Below are positions 23,372 through 34,357 of a DNA stretch of 64,000 nucleotides, piece by piece. The stretch covers positions 930,001 to 994,000 of the forward strand of contig NZ_JROG01000003.1 in the NCBI RefSeq assembly GCF_000786215.1. The letters are read 5' to 3'. This stretch comes from Sphingomonas sp. 35-24ZXX (GTDB taxonomy: Bacteria > Pseudomonadota > Alphaproteobacteria > Sphingomonadales > Sphingomonadaceae). The translations under genes and the position numbers were made by a program. The notes beneath the pieces are model-generated. The model was not told the origin of the DNA, searched no databases, and worked only from the letters and a program-made list of their open reading frames with translations. Within the stretch, counting starts at the first letter, position 1; the number at the start of each line of letters is the position of its first letter.

Positions 23372-24630
23372 GCCGCCACCGCCGGCGTCTTGAGGCCGCT
23401 GACGAATTTCTCGAACAGGTAGAAGCTGTCCTGCGGGCCGGGCGAGGCTTCGGGGTGGTATTGCACGCCGAATGCGTTCTTATCGGTGAAGGCGATGCCG
23501 CAGTTGCTGCCGTCGAACAGCGACACGTGGGTTTCGACGACATTGGCGGGGAGCGTCGCGGCATCGACCGCAAAGCCGTGGTTCATGCTGGTGATCTCGA
23601 CCACACCGGTCTCTAGCCTCTTGACCGGATGGTTCGCGCCGCGGTGGCCCTGGTGCATCTTTATCGTGCGCGCACCGGCGGCAAGACCGAGCAGCTGGTG
23701 GCCAAGGCAGATGCCGAAGATCGGTACGTCGCGCTCGAGCAGGCCCTGGATCACGGGCACGGCATAGGTGCCGGTGGCCGCCGGATCGCCTGGGCCGTTC
23801 GAGAGGAACACGCCCGCCGGTTCCAGCGCCAGAATAGCCTCGAGCGAGGTCTTGGCCGGGACAACCGTCACCTTGGCGCCCGCCTCGACCAGCGAACGGA
23901 AGATGTTGTGCTTGGCGCCATAATCGATCGCGACGACGTGGGGCCGCTCTTGGCTCCCCCCTCCGTTTGTCCCGAGCGCAGTCGAGGGACCTTCCGCAAC
24001 CGTTCCACTACGTCCCTCGACTTCGCTCGGGACAAACGGGGATTGGCCGCTGTACCCTGAACCCAAGGTCCACTTGCCGCCCTGCCAGCCGCGGGTATCC
24101 GCGCCGGTCACCTCGATCGCCAGATCCATGCCCTCAAGCCCTGCCCAGCCCTGCGCCTGTGCGAGCAGCGCGGCCATGTCGAACACGCCGTCGGGGGCGT
24201 GCGCGATCACCGCATTGGGCGCGCCTGCCTCGCGGATGCGGCGAGTCAGCGCACGGGTATCGATGCCCGAAATGCCGATCTGGCCGTTCGCTTCCAGCCA
24301 CTGGGTGAAATGCTGCGCCGAGCGGAAGCTGCTGGGGTTGGTCACGTCCTCGCGGACGATGCAGCCCAGCGCCTGCGGCACGTCCGCCTCGATGTCTTCA
24401 GGGTTAGCGCCGACATTGCCGATATGCGGAAAGGTGAAGGTGATGATCTGCCCGGCATAGCTCGGGTCGGTGAGGATTTCCTGATAGCCGGTGATCGCGG
24501 TGTTGAAGCACACCTCGCCCGCCTTGGCGCCTGCGGCACCAAAGCCCCTGCCCCAGATCGTCGTGCCATCGGCCAGAAGCAACAGGCCGGTCGCGCCTTG
24601 GGGCTGAGCGGAGGTGGTGGCGTGCGCCAT
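23368..24630 (-). CDS. carA: Carbamoyl phosphate synthase small subunit
   Basis: This 420-residue glutaminase subunit releases ammonia from glutamine for CarB. The GATase-1 domain has the nucleophile in FGICLGHQLLGLA and the HPEAS histidine-glutamate pair near the end. The ATG at 24630 gives the family N-terminus (LLLADGTTIWGRGFG). Residues of about 198-223, just before the glutaminase domain, are encoded by a 77-bp palindromic element (23963-24039) and look like an insertion, as the usual family length is below 400. The frame is intact, so the enzyme is probably functional. Confidence 0.97.
   Translation of the reverse strand: MAHATTSAQPQGATGLLLLADGTTIWGRGFGAAGAKAGEVCFNTAITGYQEILTDPSYAGQIITFTFPHIGNVGANPEDIEADVPQALGCIVREDVTNPSSFRSAQHFTQWLEANGQIGISGIDTRALTRRIREAGAPNAVIAHAPDGVFDMAALLAQAQGWAGLEGMDLAIEVTGADTRGWQGGKWTLGSGYSGQSPFVPSEVEGRSGTVAEGPSTALGTNGGGSQERPHVVAIDYGAKHNIFRSLVEAGAKVTVVPAKTSLEAILALEPAGVFLSNGPGDPAATGTYAVPVIQGLLERDVPIFGICLGHQLLGLAAGARTIKMHQGHRGANHPVKRLETGVVEITSMNHGFAVDAATLPANVVETHVSLFDGSNCGIAFTDKNAFGVQYHPEASPGPQDSFYLFEKFVSGLKTPAVAA
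23963..24039. repeat. Palindromic element inserted in frame in carA
   Basis: The 28-base arms 23963-23990 and 24012-24039 are inverted repeats with one mismatch, around a 21-base spacer. The arms begin and end with CCGTTTGTCCCGAGCG and its complement. Its reading through carA has no stop codon and encodes about 26 residues including VPSEVEGRSG in the linker between the two CarA domains. No second copy was seen in this window. Confidence 0.85.
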
Positions 24631-24807
24631 GGATCGTTTTCCTTGTCGTGCGTTGAGTCGCATATGAGCCGGGCTGCAGACTATGGCAGGTTCGGGCAAG
24701 GCCAAAGCCCCGTTCACACCCCCTGCCGACAAGCAGCCAAATTGGCGGGTCACTAGGCGGGGCGGGCTTGCACGGTCAATCTATGAAAAACATTTTTATC
24801 CGGCTAG

Positions 24808-24822
24808 GTTGAGAACTTGTTC
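24808..24822 (+). promoter_or_regulatory. LexA-box-like site before yqeY-dnaG-rpoD
   Basis: GTTG-N7-GTTC lies 31 bases upstream of the yqeY start. The alphaproteobacterial SOS box is GTTC-N7-GTTC, so one base differs. The equivalent E. coli operon (rpsU-dnaG-rpoD) carries a LexA site, which makes it worth noting, but a one-off match of this kind can occur by chance. Confidence 0.3.
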
Positions 24823-24852
24823 CAAAATTCATCGGGGAAAGGATGCGTTCGC

Positions 24853-25308
24853 ATGATTCGCGATTCGCTTAAGGCTGCGCAGGTTGCGGCAATGAAGGCC
24901 GGAGACAAGCCGCGCACGGCGGCGGTGCGCCTGATCCTGGCCAAGATCAAGGATCGCGATATCGAACTGCGCACCTCGGCGGCGCCCGCCGACGACGATG
25001 CGATGGTCACCGAAGTGCTGCAGAAGATGATCAAGCAGCGCCGCGAATCGATCGCGATGTACGAACAGGGCGGCCGCGCCGAACTGGCCGCACAGGAAGC
25101 GTCCGAAGTCGCGATCATCGAGGAGTTCCTCCCCGCCCAGCTCGACGAGGCCGCCGCCAGGGCCGCGATCGCCGCCGTGGTCGCCGAAACGGGTGCTGCC
25201 AGCCTCAAGGACATGGGCAAGGTCATGGCCGAGGTCAAAGCGCGCCACGCATCCGAGATCGACATGAGCAAGGCCAGCGGCTGGGTGAAGGAAGCACTGG
25301 CGGGCTGA
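24853..25308 (+). CDS. yqeY: GatB/YqeY domain-containing protein
   Basis: This 151-residue helical protein matches the stand-alone YqeY family: IRDSLKAAQVAAMKAGD at the start, KQRRESIAMYEQGGR in the middle, and FLPAQLDE. It resembles the tail domain of GatB, the tRNA amidotransferase subunit, and may bind tRNA. The ATG at 24853 follows a GGAAAGGA ribosome site. It is directly followed by dnaG with 10 bases between, the normal alphaproteobacterial order. Confidence 0.9.
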   Translation: MIRDSLKAAQVAAMKAGDKPRTAAVRLILAKIKDRDIELRTSAAPADDDAMVTEVLQKMIKQRRESIAMYEQGGRAELAAQEASEVAIIEEFLPAQLDEAAARAAIAAVVAETGAASLKDMGKVMAEVKARHASEIDMSKASGWVKEALAG

Positions 25309-25318
25309 TCCTGGCGCC

Positions 25319-27205
25319 ATGACCCTTTCCCCGCAATGGCTGGACGAATTGCGTTCGCGCATCACGCTGTCGACATTGATCGGGCGGCACGTGAAGGTCC
25401 AGCGTGCGGGGCGGGAGTACAAGGCGTGCTGCCCGTTCCATAACGAGAAGACCCCCAGCTTCACGATCAACGACGACAAGGGCTTCTATCATTGCTTCGG
25501 CTGCGGGGCGCATGGCGATGCGATCCGGTTCATGACCGATCACCAGGGCCTGGGCTTCATGGATGCGGTGAAGGAGCTCGCGTCCGAGGCGGGGATGAGC
25601 GTGCCGGCGCCCGATCCGCGCGCCGCGCGGCAGGCGGAAGAGCGCGCGTCGCTGCACGATGTCTGCCAGGCGGCGCAGGACTGGTTCGTCGCGCAACTGC
25701 ACAGCGCAGGCGGCGAAGAGGCGCGCGCGTACCTCAGGAACCGGGGGCTGACCGCCGAGACCATCCAGCGCTTTGGCATCGGCTTTGCGCCCGACAGCCG
25801 CAATGGCATCAAGTCGGCGCTCGGCAGCATCGACGAGGAGCTGCTGATCGAGGCGGGCCTGCTGATCAGGGTCGACGATAAGGCGCCGTATGACCGCTTC
25901 CGCGGCCGGGTGATGATCCCGATCCGCGATCCGCGCGGGCGGGTGATCGCGTTTGGCGGCCGCATCCTGGGCGCGGGCGAACCCAAGTATCTGAACTCGC
26001 CCGACACGCCGCTGTTCGACAAGGGGCGCACGCTCTACAACCTGCACCTCGCCGCCCCCGCCTCCCGCCAGACGGGCCGCATCGTCGTCGTCGAAGGCTA
26101 TATGGATGTCATCGCGCTGGCGCAGGCGGGCTTTGGCGAATGCGTCGCGCCGCTGGGCACCGCGCTCACCGAGCATCAGATCGAGCGGCTGTGGAAGATG
26201 GTCGACCGGCCCCTGCTGTGCTTCGATGGCGACAATGCAGGGCAGAAGGCCGCCATGCGCGCTGCCGCCCGCGCCTTGCCGCTGCTCAAGCCCGGCCAGT
26301 CGCTGGGCTTCGTGTCGCTGCCTGCAGGCCAGGACCCCGACGATCTGGTGCGGGCATCGGGACCGCAGGCCTTTGCCGCCTGCATCGATCAGGCGACCGG
26401 GTTGCTCGACCATCTGTGGACGCACGAGCTGAACGCAGCGCCGCTCGCCAGCCCGGAAGACCGCGCCGGGTTCAAGGCGCGATTGAACGCGCATGCCGAC
26501 ACGATTGCCGATGGCGACATCAAGGCGCTGTACCGGCGCGAGATCGGCCAGCGCTTTTCAGACCTGTTCTTCGGCGCGCGCGCGCCTGCCCCCGGCCCTG
26601 CGTCCTATGCAGGGTCAGGCTCCCCGCCGCGGCGCGGCGGCAAGCCGTGGCCGCGTCGCGACGAGCCTGTGCCGCCGAGCGAGGAGCTGCGCGCCTTCAG
26701 CCGCCAGCCGATGAGCGACATGATCCTGCGGGGCGTTCTCACCGGGCTGATGCTGCGGCCGGCGCTGATCCTGCGCCATTCCGAGACGCTGAGCGAATTT
26801 GTCGGGCTCGCCGATCGCTGGGCGGATCTGCTCGATGCGATGCTCGACGCTGCGCACAGGACCGCGCCCGGCGCTCTTGATACGCCGGGGCTGATGACCA
26901 TATTGCACAGCAAGGGGCTGGCAGATGCGGCAGGCAGGCTGAAATCGGGCGGAACACCGCCTTTCTCCTTCTGCGCCACACCGTCCGCACCGGTCGATGA
27001 ACAGCGCGAGTCGCGGGTCGCCGAGGACTTTGCCGAAGCCATCGAAGTGATGACCACCCGCCCCCGGCTGGAGGCAGCGTTACAGGATGTAACGCAACGT
27101 TTCGAAAATGACATGCAAGACGGTTTGTTTTTGGAGCAGCAACAGCTAAGGGCAAGAAAGGAAGCGTTCGACCAGCGCCTGATAGAATTGACGGAACGAA
27201 GCTGA
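25319..27205 (+). CDS. dnaG: DNA primase
   Basis: This 628-residue primase makes RNA primers for replication. The N-terminal zinc ribbon is CCPFHNEKTPSF to HCFGCGAHGD (residues about 40-65). The RNA polymerase core includes the TOPRIM motifs VVVEGYMDVIAL near residue 260 and FDGDNAGQKA. The C-terminal helicase-binding domain follows a Pro/Arg/Gly-rich linker near residue 430. It lies between yqeY and rpoD. Confidence 0.97.
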   Translation: MTLSPQWLDELRSRITLSTLIGRHVKVQRAGREYKACCPFHNEKTPSFTINDDKGFYHCFGCGAHGDAIRFMTDHQGLGFMDAVKELASEAGMSVPAPDPRAARQAEERASLHDVCQAAQDWFVAQLHSAGGEEARAYLRNRGLTAETIQRFGIGFAPDSRNGIKSALGSIDEELLIEAGLLIRVDDKAPYDRFRGRVMIPIRDPRGRVIAFGGRILGAGEPKYLNSPDTPLFDKGRTLYNLHLAAPASRQTGRIVVVEGYMDVIALAQAGFGECVAPLGTALTEHQIERLWKMVDRPLLCFDGDNAGQKAAMRAAARALPLLKPGQSLGFVSLPAGQDPDDLVRASGPQAFAACIDQATGLLDHLWTHELNAAPLASPEDRAGFKARLNAHADTIADGDIKALYRREIGQRFSDLFFGARAPAPGPASYAGSGSPPRRGGKPWPRRDEPVPPSEELRAFSRQPMSDMILRGVLTGLMLRPALILRHSETLSEFVGLADRWADLLDAMLDAAHRTAPGALDTPGLMTILHSKGLADAAGRLKSGGTPPFSFCATPSAPVDEQRESRVAEDFAEAIEVMTTRPRLEAALQDVTQRFENDMQDGLFLEQQQLRARKEAFDQRLIELTERS

Positions 27206-27362
27206 TAGGCGGACCTTGCAGGACCGCACACCAGCCCGCCTCATGCCCGATCAGGTCCGGCGCGCGACATATTTGAACTGGCCCGATGCGGCTTGATAAA
27301 ACGGTTTATCTCCGCAGCCAGAACGCGGGCAGCGGCGAGACAGGTGACAGGAAGTACGTAAA

Positions 27363-29375
<2,013 letters not shown>

Positions 29376-29432
29376 GTCGCGGGCTGACTGCGGTCCGCCG
29401 CAGGCGTTGGCGCAATCATCCAGAATGACGAG

Positions 29433-29459
29433 AGGCCCGGCATGTGTCCGGGCCTTTTT
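29433..29459 (+). terminator. Intrinsic terminator after rpoD
   Basis: AGGCCCGG and CCGGGCCT form an 8-bp stem with loop CATGTGT, followed by a run of T. It is 57 bases after the rpoD stop codon, a classical Rho-independent terminator. Confidence 0.9.
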
Positions 29460-29841
29460 GTATCTTGCCGGCCCCTGTTCCGGGCGGACTGTCCGGGGTT
29501 CAGGCGGACCTTGCCGGGTGCCCGCGCGGTGGGTCGCCCTGCCCTTTTTTCGGATTGTTGCCGCTGGCCAGTCCTTACCCGCAAGCTCGCCGCCTGCCTG
29601 CCCGGCTTGCGAAAGACTGGTAAATTTACGGGTGCTCGACATGTAAAATGGCGCAATTCTAAGGAAAATTGCGCCTGACGGCCAGACAAGAGCTTACGAT
29701 CCCATGAACAATCGTGCTTAATAGAATGATTAAACTAAAACTTTACTATTAGAACATAGTCATTCCCTAATCGACCAGCATGCTGCTCCGCCATGAGGCG
29801 GCGGTACCAGGGGGGCTGGTGACGTGAGGGGACGACTAACC
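29460..29841 (+). other. Gene-free region before the TonB receptor
   Basis: No gene is supported here. The left part is GC-rich and featureless. At 29650-29675 the arms GGCGCAATT and AATTGCGCC form a 9-bp inverted repeat with an 8-base loop. About 29715-29765 is strikingly A+T rich for this genome and is the most likely promoter area. Two small hairpins follow in what would be the leader: CCGCC/GGCGG at 29788-29801 and ACCAG/CTGGT at 29806-29820. No riboswitch family was recognised. Confidence 0.6.
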
Positions 29842-32352
29842 ATGGCCAAGACGGCATTTTTTCTTGTATCTTCGTATCTGGCGCTCTCGACGCCAGCCTG
29901 GGCGGAAACCGCCGCTGCCACTGCCACTGCAGCCGACATCACGACGGAAGCCGAGGCTGAGGCACAGAGCGCGGACCAGGCCGCCAAGCCTCCGGTCGAG
30001 GTGTTTTCCACCGGAGTCGCCAAGGGCCGCGACCGGCTGGACAGCGCGACGTCGACCAGCGCACTGCGCGGCGACGATATCACCATCCTTGGCCCGCGCC
30101 CGATCGGCGAGGTGCTGCGCACGATGGCCGGCCTGCGCGTGGCCGTCAGCATCGGTGAAGGCAACAACAACTACACCGTCCGCGGATTGCCTCTGGCTGC
30201 CGGCGGTTCGAAATACATGCAGATCCAGGAAGATGGCCTGCCGCTGCTCGAATTTGCCGATCTGTTCAACGTTGGTGCCGATGTCTATCTGCGCAACGAC
30301 CTGACCGTGAACGCGATCGAGACGATCCGTGGCGGCTCGGCATCGACCTTCGCATCGAACTCGCCGGGCGGCGTGATCAACATCCTGTCGCGCACCGGTG
30401 AAGCGGAAGGCGGCTCTGTGCAGTTCACCACCGGGGTCGACTTCGACACCAAGCGGGTCGACTTCACCTATGGCGGCAAGCTGGGCGAAAACACCCGCTT
30501 CCAGATCGGAGGCTTCTACCGCCAGGGCGAAGGCCCGCGCAACAACGGCTTCGATGGCTGGAAGGGCGGCCAGATCAAGGCCAACATCACACACGAGTTC
30601 GAGAACGGCTATGTCCGGCTGTACCTCAAGTATCTCGATGACCGCTCGCCGACCTTCGCGCCGTATTTCGCCAACATCACCGGGACCAATGCCAACCCGC
30701 GCATTCGCAGCTTTCCCGGCTTCGACCTGCGCAACGACACGATCCTGTCGTCGTTCCTGGGGCCGGTCGTCACGCTGGATCAGAACAACCAGCCCGCAGC
30801 TTTCCCGGTGGCCACCGGCCAGAGCGCGGAATCCAAGTCGATCGGCGTGGAAGGCCAGTTCGATGTCGCCGGTTGGACGATCACCGAGCGCATGCGTTAT
30901 GCGGCCAATGGTGGCGACTTCAGCCGCGGCTTTCCCAACACGGCCAACACCGTGTCGGCTTTCGCGGCAGGCCAGGGCGGTGTCGGCGCAACGGCGCGCT
31001 ATGCCAGCGGGCCGCTGGCGGGCCAACTGATCGACCCAAACGGGCTGATCAATGGCAACGGCCTGCTGTCGCTCTATTTCTTCTCGTTCGTGCGCGCACG
31101 CTCGCTCGACAATTTCACCAACGATGTCCGCGCGTCCAAGGTGTGGGAACTGCCCGGCGGCAAGCTGACCACCACGATCGGTGCCTATCTGGCAACTCAG
31201 GACCTCAACACCACCTGGCTGCACACGGCGATGAACATCGACGCCAATGGAGACAATGGCACCGCTCAGGTCGATATCTTCAACGCCGCGGGTCAGCCGC
31301 AGACGCTGAACGGCTATTTCGCCTTTGCCCGCGCTTCCAGCCTGTTCCGCCGCGCGTTTGACGTGAACTACAAGGTGTTCGCGCCTTATGGTTCGGTGAA
31401 CTATCATTTCGGCAAGATCGCGATCGGCGGCAGCCTGCGCTATGACACCGGCCGGGTGCGCGGTTCGCTGGTCGGCGCGGATCTCAACAACGGCAGCGTC
31501 GGCCTGATCACGCAGGATATCAACCGCGATGGCCTGATCAATCCGGCCGAGCGCAGGGTCGCCTTCCTGCCTTTCACCCAGTCGGCGCCGGTGAACTACA
31601 ATTACGGCTATCTGAGCTATTCGGCGGGGATCAACTACCGCGCCGCAGAGCCCTTCTCGCTGTTTGCCCGCTACAGCAAGGGCGCGCGCGCCAATGCTGA
31701 CAAGGTGCTGTTCACGCCACTGATCAACAATGCCGATGGCTCGATCCGCAGCACGCGTGACAAGCAGGATGACGTCAAGCAGCTCGAAGGCGGGTTCAAG
31801 TTCCGCAAGGACGGCCTGACGTTCAACGCGACGGCCTTCCGGGTGACCGCGGCGGATCACAATGTGATCAACGGCGCTGCCAACCGCACCGACCGCACCT
31901 ATCGCGCGACCGGGGTCGAGATGGAAGGCGGGGTGCAGAAGGGACCGTTCAGCCTGATGATCGGCGCCACCTATACCAAGGCCAAGATCACGCGCGATCT
32001 GCTCGATCCGACGCTCACCGGCAAGGAACCGCGCCATCAGCCCGACTGGACCTTCTTTGCCACGCCGCAGGTCGATCTGGGCCGCGCCGTGCTCGGTGCC
32101 AGCATCGTCGGCGTGACCAAGAGCTTTTCGCAGGATTCCAACCTGCTGGTCATGCCGGGCTTCACGACGGTCGACCTGTTCGCACAGGTCAAACTGTTCA
32201 ATGGCGGCAGCCTGCAGGTCAACGCCAACAACGTGTTCAACACTCTGGGCATTTTCGAGGTGAACCAGGCCAGCGTACCGGCCAATGGCATCGGCTTTGC
32301 CCGGGCGATCAACGGGCGGACGATCTCGGCCTCGTTGCGCTTCGATTTCTGA
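29842..32352 (+). CDS. TonB-dependent receptor
   Basis: This outer-membrane receptor of about 836 residues starts with a signal peptide ending STPAWA-ET. The plug domain contains IGEVLRTMAGLRV, YTVRGLPL and IETIRGGSASTFASNSPGGV. The barrel ends with ISASLRFDF, the terminal aromatic expected of outer-membrane proteins. The ATG at 29842 is preferred to a GTG at 29824 because the ATG begins a clean signal peptide and GAGGGGA lies upstream. The ligand is unknown: no siderophore, vitamin or sugar genes are next to it. It faces the sterol-desaturase gene across a hairpin. Confidence 0.93.
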   Translation: MAKTAFFLVSSYLALSTPAWAETAAATATAADITTEAEAEAQSADQAAKPPVEVFSTGVAKGRDRLDSATSTSALRGDDITILGPRPIGEVLRTMAGLRVAVSIGEGNNNYTVRGLPLAAGGSKYMQIQEDGLPLLEFADLFNVGADVYLRNDLTVNAIETIRGGSASTFASNSPGGVINILSRTGEAEGGSVQFTTGVDFDTKRVDFTYGGKLGENTRFQIGGFYRQGEGPRNNGFDGWKGGQIKANITHEFENGYVRLYLKYLDDRSPTFAPYFANITGTNANPRIRSFPGFDLRNDTILSSFLGPVVTLDQNNQPAAFPVATGQSAESKSIGVEGQFDVAGWTITERMRYAANGGDFSRGFPNTANTVSAFAAGQGGVGATARYASGPLAGQLIDPNGLINGNGLLSLYFFSFVRARSLDNFTNDVRASKVWELPGGKLTTTIGAYLATQDLNTTWLHTAMNIDANGDNGTAQVDIFNAAGQPQTLNGYFAFARASSLFRRAFDVNYKVFAPYGSVNYHFGKIAIGGSLRYDTGRVRGSLVGADLNNGSVGLITQDINRDGLINPAERRVAFLPFTQSAPVNYNYGYLSYSAGINYRAAEPFSLFARYSKGARANADKVLFTPLINNADGSIRSTRDKQDDVKQLEGGFKFRKDGLTFNATAFRVTAADHNVINGAANRTDRTYRATGVEMEGGVQKGPFSLMIGATYTKAKITRDLLDPTLTGKEPRHQPDWTFFATPQVDLGRAVLGASIVGVTKSFSQDSNLLVMPGFTTVDLFAQVKLFNGGSLQVNANNVFNTLGIFEVNQASVPANGIGFARAINGRTISASLRFDF

Positions 32353-32385
32353 CCGCAAGCCGGGGGCGGCTTGACAGTCGGCGGT

Positions 32386-32415
32386 GTGACCTGAGCCTGG
32401 GGGGGCTCAGGTCAC
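32386..32415. terminator. Hairpin between convergent receptor and desaturase genes
   Basis: GTGACCTGAGCC and GGCTCAGGTCAC are perfect 12-base arms around the loop TGGGGG. The hairpin lies 33 bases after the receptor stop and 74 bases after the stop of the opposing gene. There is no T-run, so termination is likely but not certain. Confidence 0.6.
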
Positions 32416-32489
32416 ATCCAGGGGGCGGGGATGACAAGCGAACGGGTGCCCGGCATCCGCCCGCTTCGACCCCCGCCCCTTTTCGCATG

Positions 32490-33614
32490 CTAGCGGCGCA
32501 GCGGCCAGAGCAGCTGCCGCGCATAGCCTTCGGGCACCTCCAACCCCTCGACCCCATAGCCGCTGGGCCAGTGATCGGCCGGCATATGTTCGGTCCCGAA
32601 CCAGCGGTCGATCATCGGCAAATGGACGGCGAAATTGGTGTCACGCGCTTCGGGCTCGATTGCGTGGTGCCAGTGGTGAAAGCGCGGCATCGCGATCCAG
32701 CGTTCGATCCACGCCCTGCGCGGCGCAAAATTGGCGTGGATGAACACCGCGTGCAGCGAGACGAAGCCGAGATAGGCGTAGACCGCGACCTCATCGAAGC
32801 CCAGCATCACGATCGGCAGCAGCACCAGGCCGCGCGTGGCGACGACATCGACCAGATGCAGCCGCGATCCGGCGATCCAGTCCATCGTCGTCACCGAATG
32901 GTGGACGCGGTGGAAGCGCCACAGCCAGGGCACGGCATGAAACGCGCGGTGGACGGCATATTGCGCAAGGTCCGCGACCAGCACGATCGCGGCGAACTGC
33001 ACGACCAGCGGCAACATCCCGACCCAGGCCTGCACCGGTGCGATCGCCAGCGCCTGGCCGACCTGCGTCGCCGGGATCAGCACCAGCAGCGACATCAGCT
33101 GGACAAACGCGTGGCTCATGAAGAAATAGCTCGCATCGGTCAGCCAGCCGCGCCGGAACGGACCCTGCTCGCGGCGCAGCGCAAACGCGCGCTCGAGCGG
33201 CACGAACAGCGCTGCGGTGGTCAGCACGCCGAGCACGAACCAGTCGAGCCCGACATAGACCGTGCTCGCCGGCGCGTCGGGGATTGCCACCCCGCCCGCG
33301 CCCAGCGCCAGCGCGGCTCCCGCCAGCGCCAGACCCGCCAGCCCCAGCGCCTTCTTGCGCCGCAGCAGCATCGACAGCGCTGCCAGCAGCAGCGTGGCAA
33401 AGATCGCCGCATCAATGGCCGTGCGCACAAGCCCCAGCGGATAGCGTCCGCGCAGCTCGGGCAACGTCAGCCAATGGGGAAAGTGCAGACACAATACCGC
33501 GGCCACGCTCAGCAACCCCAGCACCACGGCGAGCACGCCGCTCACCCACCCGCTGCCAAAACGGCGCGGGGCCCGGTCTGCAAAGATGCGGTTCAGCCAT
33601 TGCTCTGCGGTCAT
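32490..33614 (-). CDS. Sterol desaturase / fatty acid hydroxylase family protein
   Basis: This 374-residue membrane protein has the di-iron histidine boxes of the family in order: HRAFH near residue 216, HRVHH near residue 229, and HHWHH near residue 313. It has an N-terminal block of about four extra membrane helices (residues 25-140) ahead of the catalytic part. Family members hydroxylate or desaturate sterols, carotenoids or fatty acids, or cleave ether lipids; the substrate here is unknown. Confidence 0.88.
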   Translation of the reverse strand: MTAEQWLNRIFADRAPRRFGSGWVSGVLAVVLGLLSVAAVLCLHFPHWLTLPELRGRYPLGLVRTAIDAAIFATLLLAALSMLLRRKKALGLAGLALAGAALALGAGGVAIPDAPASTVYVGLDWFVLGVLTTAALFVPLERAFALRREQGPFRRGWLTDASYFFMSHAFVQLMSLLVLIPATQVGQALAIAPVQAWVGMLPLVVQFAAIVLVADLAQYAVHRAFHAVPWLWRFHRVHHSVTTMDWIAGSRLHLVDVVATRGLVLLPIVMLGFDEVAVYAYLGFVSLHAVFIHANFAPRRAWIERWIAMPRFHHWHHAIEPEARDTNFAVHLPMIDRWFGTEHMPADHWPSGYGVEGLEVPEGYARQLLWPLRR

Positions 33615-33819
33615 GGGGGCGCAGGATGGCAGCGATTGGCGAACATATGGTTATGGCGATGGATCGACCCGCGCGGGCATTCTTGGCCCCCATCCAGCCA
33701 GTGGTTCGGCAGACTCAGGCCGCCACCGCCAGCCTCACCCCCAAAAGCCAATAGTTATGAGCCCCACCAATAGCGGGCCCAAAACCCCGATAGCCCTTCC
33801 AGGCCTTAACAAGCAGCGA

Positions 33820-34245
33820 TCAGGCCACCCGCCTGTCGGGGTTGGCCGAACCGGGTCCGGACATGGCATCCTGATCGTCACTCGCCATAAGCCATGCCTC
33901 GGCGTCCTCGATCGAGTTGAAATATTGCGCATGGCGGTTGGCGGATGCGCGCAGCAGTTGCATCCGCGCCAGCGACAGCGCCACCACAAATGCCAGCTTG
34001 CGCGAATGGTAGCGCGGATCGGCCATCACCGCGCCAAAGGTCTTGACGATATCCTGCTGCTGGATCTTCATGTCGCGCACATTGACCAGCGTGACATGCT
34101 GATTGGGAGCGCAGGTCAGCTGTTGATGGGCAGCGTTGCGCGCGGCCACATAGCGCTCGACATCTGCCGGCTCAAAGAACCCGGCAAGGTAATGCCGGAC
34201 GACATTGCGCACCGGATCGACGTCGACTCTGTAGTTGGCATCCAT
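33820..34245 (-). CDS. Conserved hypothetical protein (STAS-like)
   Basis: This 141-residue soluble protein begins MDANYRVDVDPVRNVVRHYL and has an alternating beta-alpha pattern (HVTLVNVRDMKIQQ; LAFVVALSLARMQLL), with FNSIEDAEAWL near the end, which recalls the SpoIIAA-like/STAS fold. No catalytic residues are evident and the family is not certain. It is on the same strand as the DUF1343 gene upstream, with a gap of 112 bases that holds only a weak hairpin. Confidence 0.55.
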   Translation of the reverse strand: MDANYRVDVDPVRNVVRHYLAGFFEPADVERYVAARNAAHQQLTCAPNQHVTLVNVRDMKIQQQDIVKTFGAVMADPRYHSRKLAFVVALSLARMQLLRASANRHAQYFNSIEDAEAWLMASDDQDAMSGPGSANPDRRVA

Positions 34246-34357
34246 GCGAAAGGTTTAGCCGGAGTTGGTAAAAATGCGGTAAGCGCAGCCTTTGCATGAC
34301 CGCACACCGCGTGGCCCAAAACCGCGGGCCGTCACCCTCTCCGCGTGGGAGCGCGCG

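Noticed and set aside
29836-32358. An 840-codon open frame antisense to the TonB receptor
   Set aside because: The plus-strand reading has a signal peptide, plug motifs and a barrel end; the antisense reading shows none of these.
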